Assembly: GCA_900554565.1 (NCBI GenBank)
Contig: USHX01000020.1
Location: 1 to 23,822, forward strand
Direction: 5' to 3'
DNA: 23,822 nt
Origin: an uncultured Clostridium sp.
Lineage (GTDB): Bacteria > Bacillota > Clostridia > TANB77 > CAG-508
In this document: piece after piece, positions 1 through 9,200 of the stretch
Layout: every line of letters begins with the position of its first letter
Numbering within the stretch: position 1 is the first letter of the stretch
Made by a program: the position numbers and the translations under genes
The notes under the pieces: generated by a model
Told to the model about the DNA's origin: nothing
The model's database searches: none
What the model saw: the letters and a program-made list of their open reading frames with translations, nothing else

Positions 1-735
1 TCATCACTACTTGTATATTTTACCGCTTTATTTGCTATACTTGGTTCTATACTTGCTGTTATTTTCTCTGTTTCTTTTCCTGTTGTTAATTTTATTTTTG
101 TTTTATCCAATGTTATTTTTGTTGCTTTTATATTTACTGTTATATTAAAACTTGCACTTAAGTTTGTTCCATCTGTTGTTGTTGCTGTTATTTTACACGT
201 TCCATTTCCTGCTGCTTTTATTACTCCACTTGAACTTACTGTTGCTACTTTTGTATTGCTACTACTCCATCTTACACTTTTATCTTCTGCATCACTTGGT
301 GTTATATTTGGATTAAACACTGGTGTTTGATTTACATTTGTTATTGTATAACTATTAAAATCAAAACTTATCCCTGTTACAAATTTTACATCTACTGTAA
401 CATCACAACTTGCTGTTCTATTTGTTCCATCTGTTGTTGTTGCTATTATTTTACATTTTCCATTACTTACTGCCTTTACCCTTCCCTTACTATCTACTGT
501 TGCTATTTTTCCATTGCTACTGCTCCATGCTACTTTTTGACCTGCCTGACTTGGTGTTACTGTTGCTACTAATTTATTTATACTATTTCGACTTGTTATT
601 TGCATGCTTGTTTTATCCAAAGCTACACTCTTTGCTTTTATATCTACTATAATATCCACACTTGCACTTAAATTTGTTCCATCCTTTGTCGTTGCTGTTA
701 TTTTACATGTTCCATTACTTACCGCTTTTATTACT
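1..735 (-). repeat. Ig-domain DNA nearly identical to 6640-7374
   Basis: Positions 1-735 match 6640-7374 at a constant offset of 6639, with only scattered substitutions and no indel in the stretches compared. A 3-base length difference (about 735-745 against 7375-7385) breaks the register. The block encodes about three Big_2 domains in each BspA paralogue. The match is much closer than elsewhere in these genes, for example the LRR halves. This fits recent duplication or gene conversion between the paralogues. Confidence 0.9.
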
Positions 736-3700
736 CCACTTGAACTTACTGTTGCAATACTAGTATTACTACTTTTCCATGTTACATTTTTATTTGCTGT
801 GTTTTCTGGTAATATCTTAGCTGTAAATGATGGTGTTTGTGCCAAATCTGTTATTTTATAGCTTGTTAAACTAAAACCTATACTTTCAGCTTTTATATCT
901 ACTTTTACATCACAGCTTGCTGTTTTATTTGTCCCATCTGTTGTTGTTGCTGTTATTTTACATGTTCCATTTCCCACCGCTGTTACATTTCCATTACCAT
1001 CTACTCTTGCTATTTTTTCATTACTACTTTTCCAATTTACCTTTTGACTTGCCTGTATTGGTGATATTGCTACATTTAATTTATTTTTTTCATTATTACT
1101 TGTTATGTTTAAGCTTGTCTTATCTAGCGCTACACTCTTTGCTTTTATATCTACTATAACATCCATACTTGCACTTAAGTTTGTTCCATCTGTTGTTGTT
1201 GCTGTTACTTTACATGTTCCATTACTTACTGCTTTTATTACTCCTTTTGAATTTACTGTTGCAATTCCTGTATTACTACTCCTCCAAGTAACATTTTTAC
1301 TTGCAATTGATGGTGTTATATTAGGTTCAAACGATGGAGTTTGAGCTAAATCTGTTATTGTATAGCTTGTAGAATTAAAACTTATACTTTTAACTTTTAC
1401 ATCTACTACTAAATTACAACTTGCACTTAAGTTTGTTCCATCTGTTGTCGTTGCTGTTATTTTACACGAACCACTTCCTACCGGTGTTACATTTCCGTTT
1501 TCATCCACTGTTGCTATACCAGTATTGCTACTTCTCCACTCTACTTTTTTATTTTCCAAATCATCTGGTTTAAGACTTGCAACAAGTGCCAATGTTTGAG
1601 AAACATTAGTTATTTTATAGCTTGTTACATTCAAACTTATGCCTGTTGCTACTTTAACTGTTACATCACAACTTGCACTTAAATTTGTTCCATCAGCTGT
1701 TGTTGCTGTTATTTTACATGTTCCGTTTCCTACTGGTGTTACATTTCCGTCATTATCTACTTTTGCTACATTTGTATCACTACTACTCCATTTTACTGGC
1801 CTATTTATTGTTGAAAAACTTGGTGATACATCTGCTTTTAATTTCTCTTTTACTCCTAAATTAGTAATCTCTAAACTTGTTTTATCTAAATTTATACTCT
1901 CCGCTTTTATATCCACAGTCACATCACTTGAAACACTTTTATTGTATCCATCTTTTGTTGTTGCTGTTATTTTACATGTTCCATTTCCTACAGCTGTTAC
2001 ATTTCCAGAGCTATCTACTGTTGCTACTTTTGTATTACTACTTTTCCACGTTACATCTTGAAATGCTGTATCTATCGGTTGTACTTTTGCAGCCATTTTT
2101 TTAGTAGGAGATTGATACTTATCAACAAATGACCATGTAGATGGCTTTATTGCTACTCCTGTTGATTTTACATTTACAACTATCTTTTCAGTTAAATTAA
2201 CTTTTGTTCCATCAAAATATTGTACTACAGCTTTTACATTTGTTGTTCCATTTTTTAATGGTATTACATTTCCAGAACTATCTACTGAGACTATACTTTT
2301 ATCTTCTATTTCATATGATTTTATACTAGCTATTGATTTAAAAACAGCATTTGATAATTCTATTTTTTCTGTTTGTTTTCTACTTGTAAATGTTATCTTC
2401 TTTAATGATTCATCATATCTTACTATTTTATCACTATAATTTTCCCAGCCATTTGCATCATATCCTGTTAATCCATTTTTAGCATAAATTTTTAAGTTTG
2501 ATGAACATCCTTTAAAAGCATCACTACCTAATTTTGAAGCATTACCAAGACATAATACTTTTTCCAAACTTTTACAAAATATAAAAGCCTGATTCCCTAT
2601 ACTTGTTACACTGCTTGGTATCGCTAAACGTGTTAAATTACTACAATCGTAAATAGCATCACTTTCTATACTTGTTACACTATTTGGTATTGTTATATTT
2701 GTTAAAATATTGCAATATTCAAAAGCATAACGTCCTATACTAGTTACACTGTTTGGTATATCATAGCTTGTACTTTCTTTTCTGTATGGATACATTATTA
2801 TTTCTGTTTTATCTTTATTAAATAGTACTCCATCTATAGAGCTATAATTTTTGTTATTATCTGAAACATTTATACTTGTTAAACTGCTACAACCTGAAAG
2901 GGCCCAATTTCCTATACTTGTTACTCCTTCCGGTATTGTTATATTTGTTAAACTGTCACAACAATAAAAAGTATATATATCTATACTCGTTACTCCCTCT
3001 GGTATTGTTATATTTGTTAAACTGATACAATATTCAAAAGCATGTGCACCTATGCTTGTTACTTTTTCCGGAATTGCTATACTTGTTAAATCTCTACAAT
3101 TATAAAAAGCTTCATATCCTATACTCGTTACACTGTCTGGTATATCATAACTTGTACCTTTCTTTTTGACCGGATATTTTATTATTTCTGTTTTATCTTT
3201 ATTAAATAGTACTCCATCTACAGAGCTATAATTTTTGTTATTATTTGAAACATTTATGTTCGTTAAGCTGCTACAGTCATGAAAAGCAGCGGCTCCTATA
3301 CTTGTTACACCGTTTGGTATTGTTATACTTGTTAAACTGTTACAATTATCAAAAGCACCAATTCCTATGCTCATTAAACTATCTGGCATTGTTATACTTG
3401 TTAAACTTCTACAAAAACTAAAAGCATCTCTACCTATACTTGTTACACCTTCTGGTATTGTTATATTTGTTAAACTACTGCAACCACTAAAAGTACTTTC
3501 ATCTATACTTGTTACTCCTTCCGGGATTGTTATATTCGTTAAACTGCTACAGACCTCAAAAGCTCCATTTCCTATACTCGTTACACTATTTGGTATGGTT
3601 ATACTTGTTAAACCGCTGCATCCATAAAAAGCTTCATTACCAATACTTGTTACGCTATTTGGTATGGTTATACTTGTTAAACTGCTACAGCCCTCAAAAG

Positions 3701-4442
3701 CTTCATTACCAATACTTGTTACGCTATTTGGTATGGTTATACTTGTTAAACTGCGACAGTCATCAAAAGCTCCATTTCCTATACTCGTTACACTGTTTGG
3801 TATTTTATAGTTTGTACCTTCTTTTTTCCCTGGAAACTTTATTATTTCTGTTTTATCTTTATTAAATAAAACTCCATCTACATCACAATAATATTTATTA
3901 TTATCTGAGACATTTATACTTATTAAACTGCTACATGTCCCAAAAGCACACGATCCTATATTTGTTACACTACTTGGTATTGTTATACTTGTTAAACTTT
4001 TACAGTACCAAAAAGCTCTATCTCCTATACTTGTTACACTATTTGGTATTGTTATACTTGTTAAACTGCGACATTCTCTAAAAGCCATATAGCCTATACT
4101 TGTTACGCTGTTTGATATTGTTAAGCTTGTTAAACCGCTGCATCCAAAAAAAGCTTCTTGTCCTATACTTGTTACTCCTTCTAGTATTGTTATACTTGTT
4201 AAACTGCGACAGTCATAAAAAGCTCTATATCCTATACCTGTTACTTTTTTTCCATTAATTGTATCTGGTATTGTTAATGCACCTGATGCATTTTCATCAC
4301 AATCAGTTATTTTTATTGTACCATCATTTTTTACCTCATATGTTAATTTGCCATATGTTGCTGCATATGTTTTATCTTTTATTGCTAATACCAACACTAA
4401 TGCTAGTACTATTAATGGTAATTTCTTTAAAACCTTTTTCAT
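1..4442 (-). CDS. BspA-type leucine-rich-repeat surface protein with Ig-like (Big_2) repeats, partial at its C-terminus
   Basis: The reading frame is open from the ATG at 4442 to the window edge (1480 codons, no stop), so the 3' end is missing. A signal peptide comes first (about residues 1-27, MKKVLKK, a hydrophobic core, then TYA). About two dozen BspA/TpLRR units follow (about 30-660; pattern C..LTSITIPNSVTSIG..AF), interrupted by three inserts with the motif DGVLFNKDKTEI. From about residue 680 there are one divergent and nine Big_2-like domains, each ending in a motif like GTCKITATTTDGT; the ninth is cut by the edge. It is paralogous to the gene at 6069-10289. Alignment with that gene predicts about 190 more residues, including one further Ig domain and a dockerin, which is inference. 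GAGG lies before the ATG and a consensus promoter lies upstream. Proteins of this kind are exported and usually act in adhesion. No enzymatic motif is seen, and the ligand is unknown. Confidence 0.93.
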   Translation of the reverse strand, partial: MKKVLKKLPLIVLALVLVLAIKDKTYAATYGKLTYEVKNDGTIKITDCDENASGALTIPDTINGKKVTGIGYRAFYDCRSLTSITILEGVTSIGQEAFFGCSGLTSLTISNSVTSIGYMAFRECRSLTSITIPNSVTSIGDRAFWYCKSLTSITIPSSVTNIGSCAFGTCSSLISINVSDNNKYYCDVDGVLFNKDKTEIIKFPGKKEGTNYKIPNSVTSIGNGAFDDCRSLTSITIPNSVTSIGNEAFEGCSSLTSITIPNSVTSIGNEAFYGCSGLTSITIPNSVTSIGNGAFEVCSSLTNITIPEGVTSIDESTFSGCSSLTNITIPEGVTSIGRDAFSFCRSLTSITMPDSLMSIGIGAFDNCNSLTSITIPNGVTSIGAAAFHDCSSLTNINVSNNNKNYSSVDGVLFNKDKTEIIKYPVKKKGTSYDIPDSVTSIGYEAFYNCRDLTSIAIPEKVTSIGAHAFEYCISLTNITIPEGVTSIDIYTFYCCDSLTNITIPEGVTSIGNWALSGCSSLTSINVSDNNKNYSSIDGVLFNKDKTEIIMYPYRKESTSYDIPNSVTSIGRYAFEYCNILTNITIPNSVTSIESDAIYDCSNLTRLAIPSSVTSIGNQAFIFCKSLEKVLCLGNASKLGSDAFKGCSSNLKIYAKNGLTGYDANGWENYSDKIVRYDESLKKITFTSRKQTEKIELSNAVFKSIASIKSYEIEDKSIVSVDSSGNVIPLKNGTTNVKAVVQYFDGTKVNLTEKIVVNVKSTGVAIKPSTWSFVDKYQSPTKKMAAKVQPIDTAFQDVTWKSSNTKVATVDSSGNVTAVGNGTCKITATTKDGYNKSVSSDVTVDIKAESINLDKTSLEITNLGVKEKLKADVSPSFSTINRPVKWSSSDTNVAKVDNDGNVTPVGNGTCKITATTADGTNLSASCDVTVKVATGISLNVTSYKITNVSQTLALVASLKPDDLENKKVEWRSSNTGIATVDENGNVTPVGSGSCKITATTTDGTNLSASCNLVVDVKVKSISFNSTSYTITDLAQTPSFEPNITPSIASKNVTWRSSNTGIATVNSKGVIKAVSNGTCKVTATTTDGTNLSASMDVIVDIKAKSVALDKTSLNITSNNEKNKLNVAISPIQASQKVNWKSSNEKIARVDGNGNVTAVGNGTCKITATTTDGTNKTASCDVKVDIKAESIGFSLTSYKITDLAQTPSFTAKILPENTANKNVTWKSSNTSIATVSSSGVIKAVSNGTCKITATTKDGTNLSASVDIIVDIKAKSVALDKTSMQITSRNSINKLVATVTPSQAGQKVAWSSSNGKIATVDSKGRVKAVSNGKCKIIATTTDGTNRTASCDVTVDVKFVTGISFDFNSYTITNVNQTPVFNPNITPSDAEDKSVRWSSSNTKVATVSSSGVIKAAGNGTCKITATTTDGTNLSASFNITVNIKATKITLDKTKIKLTTGKETEKITASIEPSIANKAVKYTSSD
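3627..3754 (-). repeat. Recent tandem duplication of one 69-bp LRR unit
   Basis: A 59-bp stretch at 3627-3685 recurs without change at 3696-3754. The offset of 69 bp is exactly one 23-residue leucine-rich-repeat unit. Neighbouring LRR units in this gene are more diverged, so this pair is probably the newest expansion. Confidence 0.85.
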
Positions 4443-4491
4443 ATATTCTGTCCTCTCTCTTCTACTTATTTCTAAGTATTTCAACAAAATT

Positions 4492-4520
4492 ATTATACTT
4501 CCAAAGTATAAAAAAGTCAA
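4492..4520 (-). promoter_or_regulatory. Sigma-A promoter of the left BspA-type gene
   Basis: Read on the minus strand, TTGACT (4520-4515) and TATAAT (4497-4492) are separated by exactly 17 bases. The ATG is about 50 bases downstream, and GAGG before it can serve as ribosome binding site. Confidence 0.85.
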
Positions 4521-4580
4521 TGCTACACAATTAGTTTATTCTAACATTTTAGTTACACAATTGTTACATTTTTATTACAA

Positions 4581-4614
4581 AAGAAAAAGTGGGTTAGTAT
4601 AAAACTAAACCACT
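4581..4614 (-). terminator. Rho-independent terminator after the GH25 lysozyme gene
   Basis: On the minus strand AGTGGTTTAGT and ACTAACCCACT form an 11-bp stem with one mismatch and a 5-base loop. A T-rich tail follows. It lies just after the stop codon at 4623. An almost identical terminator is at 10434-10468, after the other dockerin end. Confidence 0.85.
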
Positions 4615-4622
4615 ATTTGTGT

Positions 4623-4815
4623 TTATTGTAAACTATCTATTTGTCCAACTATATATCTCATTATTATGTTTATATCTAATGTATTAGCTTTAGAATCTCC
4701 ATTTACATCCAGTATTACTTTTTCCTCATCTGTTAGTGTTCCATTTACTATTCCTTTCATTGCATAGTATACATCTAATGTATTTATTTTTCCATCTCTA
4801 TTTACGTCGCCTTTT
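4623..4815 (-). repeat. Dockerin-coding repeat, copy 1 of 3
   Basis: About 190 bp encoding the type I-like dockerin is almost identical to 6069-6260 and 10484-10672, including synonymous positions. Both calcium loops keep D/N at positions 1, 3, 5, 9 and 12 and carry the same TL pair at positions 10-11, so the two halves are quasi-symmetric. Confidence 0.9.
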
Positions 4816-5999
4816 TGATATCCTTCTAACTCATACACAGCTGTAATTGTTGTATTTGAATTAAATTTTGTTTGTTCTGTTAAAGTATTACCATTACTGT
4901 CTATCCATTTTACAAAAGAATATCCTTTTTTTGAAACTTCTGGAAATGTAGTAGATGAGTTTTTATCAATTCCTTTTTCTTCAACAACTTGTCCATCACT
5001 TACAAAAGTAAGTTTTACTTGTTCTTTCATATACATTACATTTAGATCTACTCTTCCAGAATTTGTATTTGCTCCATCTACGCTACCACTACTTGTATAT
5101 TGCCAAATTAATGGATAAATTCCAGAATTGGCTATTTGTATTTTGTTTGAAAAATCAATATTTCCACCTGGCCATAAAGCGTACCAAAAATCATATCCTA
5201 ATGAATTTAACCTAGTTATATTTAAATGCTCAACAAACCAACTTTTATTTGCATATACCATTGGTTGATATCCAGCTTCCCTTATTTTTGTACAATATGT
5301 AATTACAATATCTGTTAAAGTTTCTTTATCTATTGAACCTTGATATTTGTTATCTTCAACATCATAAGCAATTGGAAGAGACATACTATTTGCATATGCC
5401 CCTGTACTTTTAAGGGCATTAATAGTATACTCTGCTTCCAATGCAGCCTCACTTGTATTTTTTGCATAAGAATAGTGATATATTCCAAATGGAACATTGT
5501 TTTCAACTGCACCTTTTACATTATTATATAGTTTAGAATCATATTGAAATCCATATTCTTTTCCAGCAGCTGCATCATAACTATCATACCATCCATATGA
5601 TGATCTTATCATAACAAAATCTATTCCTTGAGATTTTATACTATTATAATTTACATCTCCATTAAGAGTTGAAACATCTATTCCTTTATAAAAACCAACT
5701 CTAATATTAAGCTTGGAAGAACTACCATTATCATCAGATATAGTTATATAGCATTCTCCCATTTTTTCACCTATCACAATCCCATCAGAATTTACACTTG
5801 CTACAGCATTATCTGATGATGAATAGTTATATTTTTTGCTTGAATCATTTTGTATTGTTTTTATATCAAATTTTTCATACACATTTATTGATTTATATTC
5901 TTTATTTATCAAACTACTTGATGCAAATATGTTTGTACTTGTAAATAGCATAAATAAAGAACTAAATAAAATCAAAACAAACACTTTTGCTTTTCGCAT
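4623..5999 (-). CDS. Secreted GH25 lysozyme with an Ig-like domain, a Listeria-Bacteroides-type repeat and a dockerin
   Basis: This 458-residue exported muramidase is predicted to cleave the MurNAc-GlcNAc bond of peptidoglycan. The signal peptide is about residues 1-27. A Big_2-like domain covers about 33-101. The GH25 barrel covers about 104-325, with GIDVS (D108), the DVE motif of the active site (D213, E215) and VDLNVMY near its end (D318). A domain of the Listeria-Bacteroides repeat type follows (about 328-391, with KGYSFVKW). The dockerin is at 396-458, with two calcium loops, DVNRDGKINTLD and DVNGDSKANTLD. GGAGG sits 8 bases before the ATG. The gene follows a terminator by only 29 bases and has no clear promoter of its own, so it may rely on read-through from the BspA-type gene at 6069-10289. 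The dockerin suggests assembly onto a cohesin-bearing partner. It may act in self wall remodelling or attack on competitors; the sequence does not decide. Confidence 0.93.
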   Translation of the reverse strand: MRKAKVFVLILFSSLFMLFTSTNIFASSSLINKEYKSINVYEKFDIKTIQNDSSKKYNYSSSDNAVASVNSDGIVIGEKMGECYITISDDNGSSSKLNIRVGFYKGIDVSTLNGDVNYNSIKSQGIDFVMIRSSYGWYDSYDAAAGKEYGFQYDSKLYNNVKGAVENNVPFGIYHYSYAKNTSEAALEAEYTINALKSTGAYANSMSLPIAYDVEDNKYQGSIDKETLTDIVITYCTKIREAGYQPMVYANKSWFVEHLNITRLNSLGYDFWYALWPGGNIDFSNKIQIANSGIYPLIWQYTSSGSVDGANTNSGRVDLNVMYMKEQVKLTFVSDGQVVEEKGIDKNSSTTFPEVSKKGYSFVKWIDSNGNTLTEQTKFNSNTTITAVYELEGYQKGDVNRDGKINTLDVYYAMKGIVNGTLTDEEKVILDVNGDSKANTLDINIIMRYIVGQIDSLQ

Positions 6000-6028
6000 A
6001 TTTTCGCCTCCAAATATATTAATAAAAG

Positions 6029-6058
6029 CAAAGTGATTTTATAATGTAAACCACTTTG
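6029..6058 (-). terminator. Terminator between the 1406-residue BspA-type gene and the lysozyme gene
   Basis: On the minus strand CAAAGTGGTTT pairs with AAATCACTTTG, with one G-T wobble, and CTTTTATT follows. The T-tract is weak, so partial read-through into the lysozyme gene 29 bases downstream is plausible. Confidence 0.65.
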
Positions 6059-6068
6059 TTTTTATTTA

Positions 6069-6260
6069 TTACAAACTATCTATTTGTCCAACTATATATC
6101 TCATTATTATGTTTATATCTAATGTATTAGCTTTGGAATCTCCATTTACATCTAGTATTACTTTTTCCTCGTCTGTTAGTGTTCCATTTACTATTCCTTT
6201 CATTGCATAATATACATCTAATGTATTTACTTTTCCATCTCTATTTACATCGCCTTTTTG
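6069..6260 (-). repeat. Dockerin-coding repeat, copy 2 of 3
   Basis: Nearly base-identical to 4623-4815 and 10484-10672. It encodes the C-terminal dockerin of the 1406-residue protein, beginning EYQKGDVNRDGK. Confidence 0.9.
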
Positions 6261-9200
6261 ATATTCTACATTTGATGTTATATTACAACTTGAACTTAAA
6301 CTTGTTCCATCTGTTGTTGTTGCTGTTATCTTACATGTTCCTTTTCCTACTGGTGTTACTTTTCCATCACTACTTACTATTGCTACTTTTGTATTACTAC
6401 TTGTCCATGTTAATTTCTTTGACGCTTTACTTGGTGTTATTACTGGATTTATCTTTATTGTTTCTGCTTTATTAAATGTATAGTTTGTTTTATCTAACTT
6501 CATTCCTGTTGTTTTTATATCTACAGTAACATCACAACTTGCTGTTACTTTACTTCCATCTGTTGGAGCTGCTGTTATTTTACATGTTCCACTTCCTACT
6601 GCTGTTACTACTCCATCACTGCTTACTGTAGCTACGCTCTCATCACTACTTGTATATTTTACCGCTTTATTTGCTATACTTGGTTCTATACTTGATGTTA
6701 TTTTCTCTGTTTCTTTTCCTGTTGTTAATTCTATTTTTGTTTTATCCAATGTTATTTTTGTTGCTTTTATATTTACTATTATATTAAAACTTGCACTTAA
6801 GTTTGTTCCATCTGTTGTCGTTGCTGTTATCTTACATGTTCCATTTCCTGCTGCTTTTATTACTCCACTTGAACTTACTGTTGCTACTTTTGTATTGCTA
6901 CTACTCCATCTTACACTTTTATCTTCTGCATCACTTGGTGTTATATTTGGATTAAACACTGGTGTTTGATTTACATTTGTTATTGTATAACTATTAAAAT
7001 CAAAACTTATCCCTGTTACAAATTTTACATCTACTGTTACATCACAACTTGCTGTTCTATTCGTTCCATCTGTTGTTATTGCTATTATCTTACATGTTCC
7101 ATTACTTACAGGTGTTACTCTTCCCTTACTATCTACTTTTGCTATATTTCCATTACTGCTGCTCCACGCTACTTTTTGATTTGCCTGACTTGGTGTTACT
7201 GTTGCCACTAATTTATTTATACTATTTTGACTTGTTATTTGCATGCTTGTCTTATCCAAAGCTACACTCTTTGCTTTTATATCTACTATAACATCCATAC
7301 TTGCACTTAAATTTGTTCCATCTGTTGTTGTTGCTGTTATTTTACATGTTCCATTACTTACTGCTTTTATTACTCCTGTAGATGGATTTACTGTTGCAAT
7401 ATTTGTATTACTACTTTTCCATGTCACATTTTTATTTGCTGTGTTTTCAGGTAATATTTTTGGTGTAAACGATGGTGTTTGACCTAAATTCGTTATAGTG
7501 TAACTTTTTAAACTAAAGCCTATACTCTCAGCTTTTATATCTACTGTTACATCACAGCTTGCACTTAAATTTGTTCCATCAGCTGTTGTTGCTGTTATTT
7601 TACATGTTCCTTGTCCCACCGGGTTTTCGCTTACCACAGCTGTTACATTTCCATTTTCATCTACAGTTGCAACTTTTTCATTACTACTTTTCCAATTTAC
7701 CTTCTTATTATTTGTATACTCAGGTAATACTTTTTCATTCAGTTTTACAGGTTTGTTATTATTTAAAGTAATATTGGTCTTATCTAAACTTATACTCTCA
7801 GCTTTAAAATCCACTACAATTTCTTCAGTTAAATTAACCTCAGTTCCATCGAAATATTGTACTACAGCCTTTACATTTGTTGTTCCATTTTTTAACGGTG
7901 TTACTTTTCTAGAACTATCTACTGACGCTATACTTTTATCTTCTATTTCATATGATTTTATGCTTGCTAATGATTTAAGAATATCATTTGATAATTCTAC
8001 GTTTTTTGTTTGACTTTTTCTTGTAAATGTTACACTTTTATCCTTTAATGTTTCATCATACCTTACTATTTTATCACTATAGTTTCCCCATCCATTTGCA
8101 TCGTATCCTGTTAATCCATTTTTTGCATAAATTTTTAAGTTTGATGAACAGTAATCAAAAGTTTCACTACCTAATTTTGAAGCATTACCTAGGCATAACA
8201 CTTTTTCCAAACTTTTACAATATTTAAAAGCACTACCATCTATATTTGTTACACCGCTTGGTATTGCTACACGTGTTAAATTACTACAACCGTAAAAAGC
8301 ACAATTTTCTATACTTGTTACACTATTTGGTATTGTTATAGTTGTTAAGTTGTTACACTGAGTAAACGCAACCACTTTTATACTTGTTACTCCTTCTGGA
8401 ATATTATAACAAACTCCTTCTTTTTTTATAGGGTATTGTATTAATTGCGTTTTATCTTTATTAAATAAAACTCCGTCTACAGAGCTATAATTTTTATTAG
8501 AATCATCAACATTTATTTCCTTTAGGTTCTTACAATTATAAAAAGCTCCGTCTCTTATCTCATTAACATTTTTTGGAATAAAAATGTCTTCTAAACTTAG
8601 ACAGCTTGCAAATGACCATTCTCCTATACTTGTCACACTACTTGGAATTAATATATTATTTAACTTTTCACATCCTCTAAAAGCATAATCTTCTATGCTT
8701 ACCAATTTATTAGGCAAATTTATATTAGTTAAGTTGACACAATTATAAAACGCTTCTTTACCTATACTTGTTACATTATCTGAAAGTTTTACATTTGTTA
8801 ATTTTTCACAATTATAAAATGCTCCTCTCCCTATACTTGTTAAATTTTTTGGTAAATCAATACTAGTAAGTGAGGAACAGCCATAAAAAGAAAGTTCATC
8901 CATATCTACTACACTATCAGGTATTGTTATACTTGTTAAATTTTTACAATTAATAAAAGCTTTTTTGCCTATTTTTTTAACACTATTTGGAATATTATAA
9001 CTGCTATTAGTTTTTCCTGATGGATAACATAGTATTTCACTTTTATCCTTATTAAATAGGACACCATCAACAGAACTATAATTTTCACTATTATCAGACA
9101 CTTTTATCTCAATCAAACTACTTGATGATCTTATAGTAATATCATATACATCAAAATTTCCAATAGAAGTGCTTGTCCATTTTGAAAAAATACTAGATAT

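Noticed and set aside
1..4442. Stops or frameshifts in the left BspA-type gene
   Set aside because: I read the minus-strand frame across the region triplet by triplet and saw no stop. It is simply cut by the window edge.
327..8227. Many plus-strand open frames rich in Leu, Tyr, Cys and Val across the BspA region
   Set aside because: They are antisense shadows of the repetitive minus-strand Ig and LRR coding sequence, have no ribosome binding sites and recur with the repeats.
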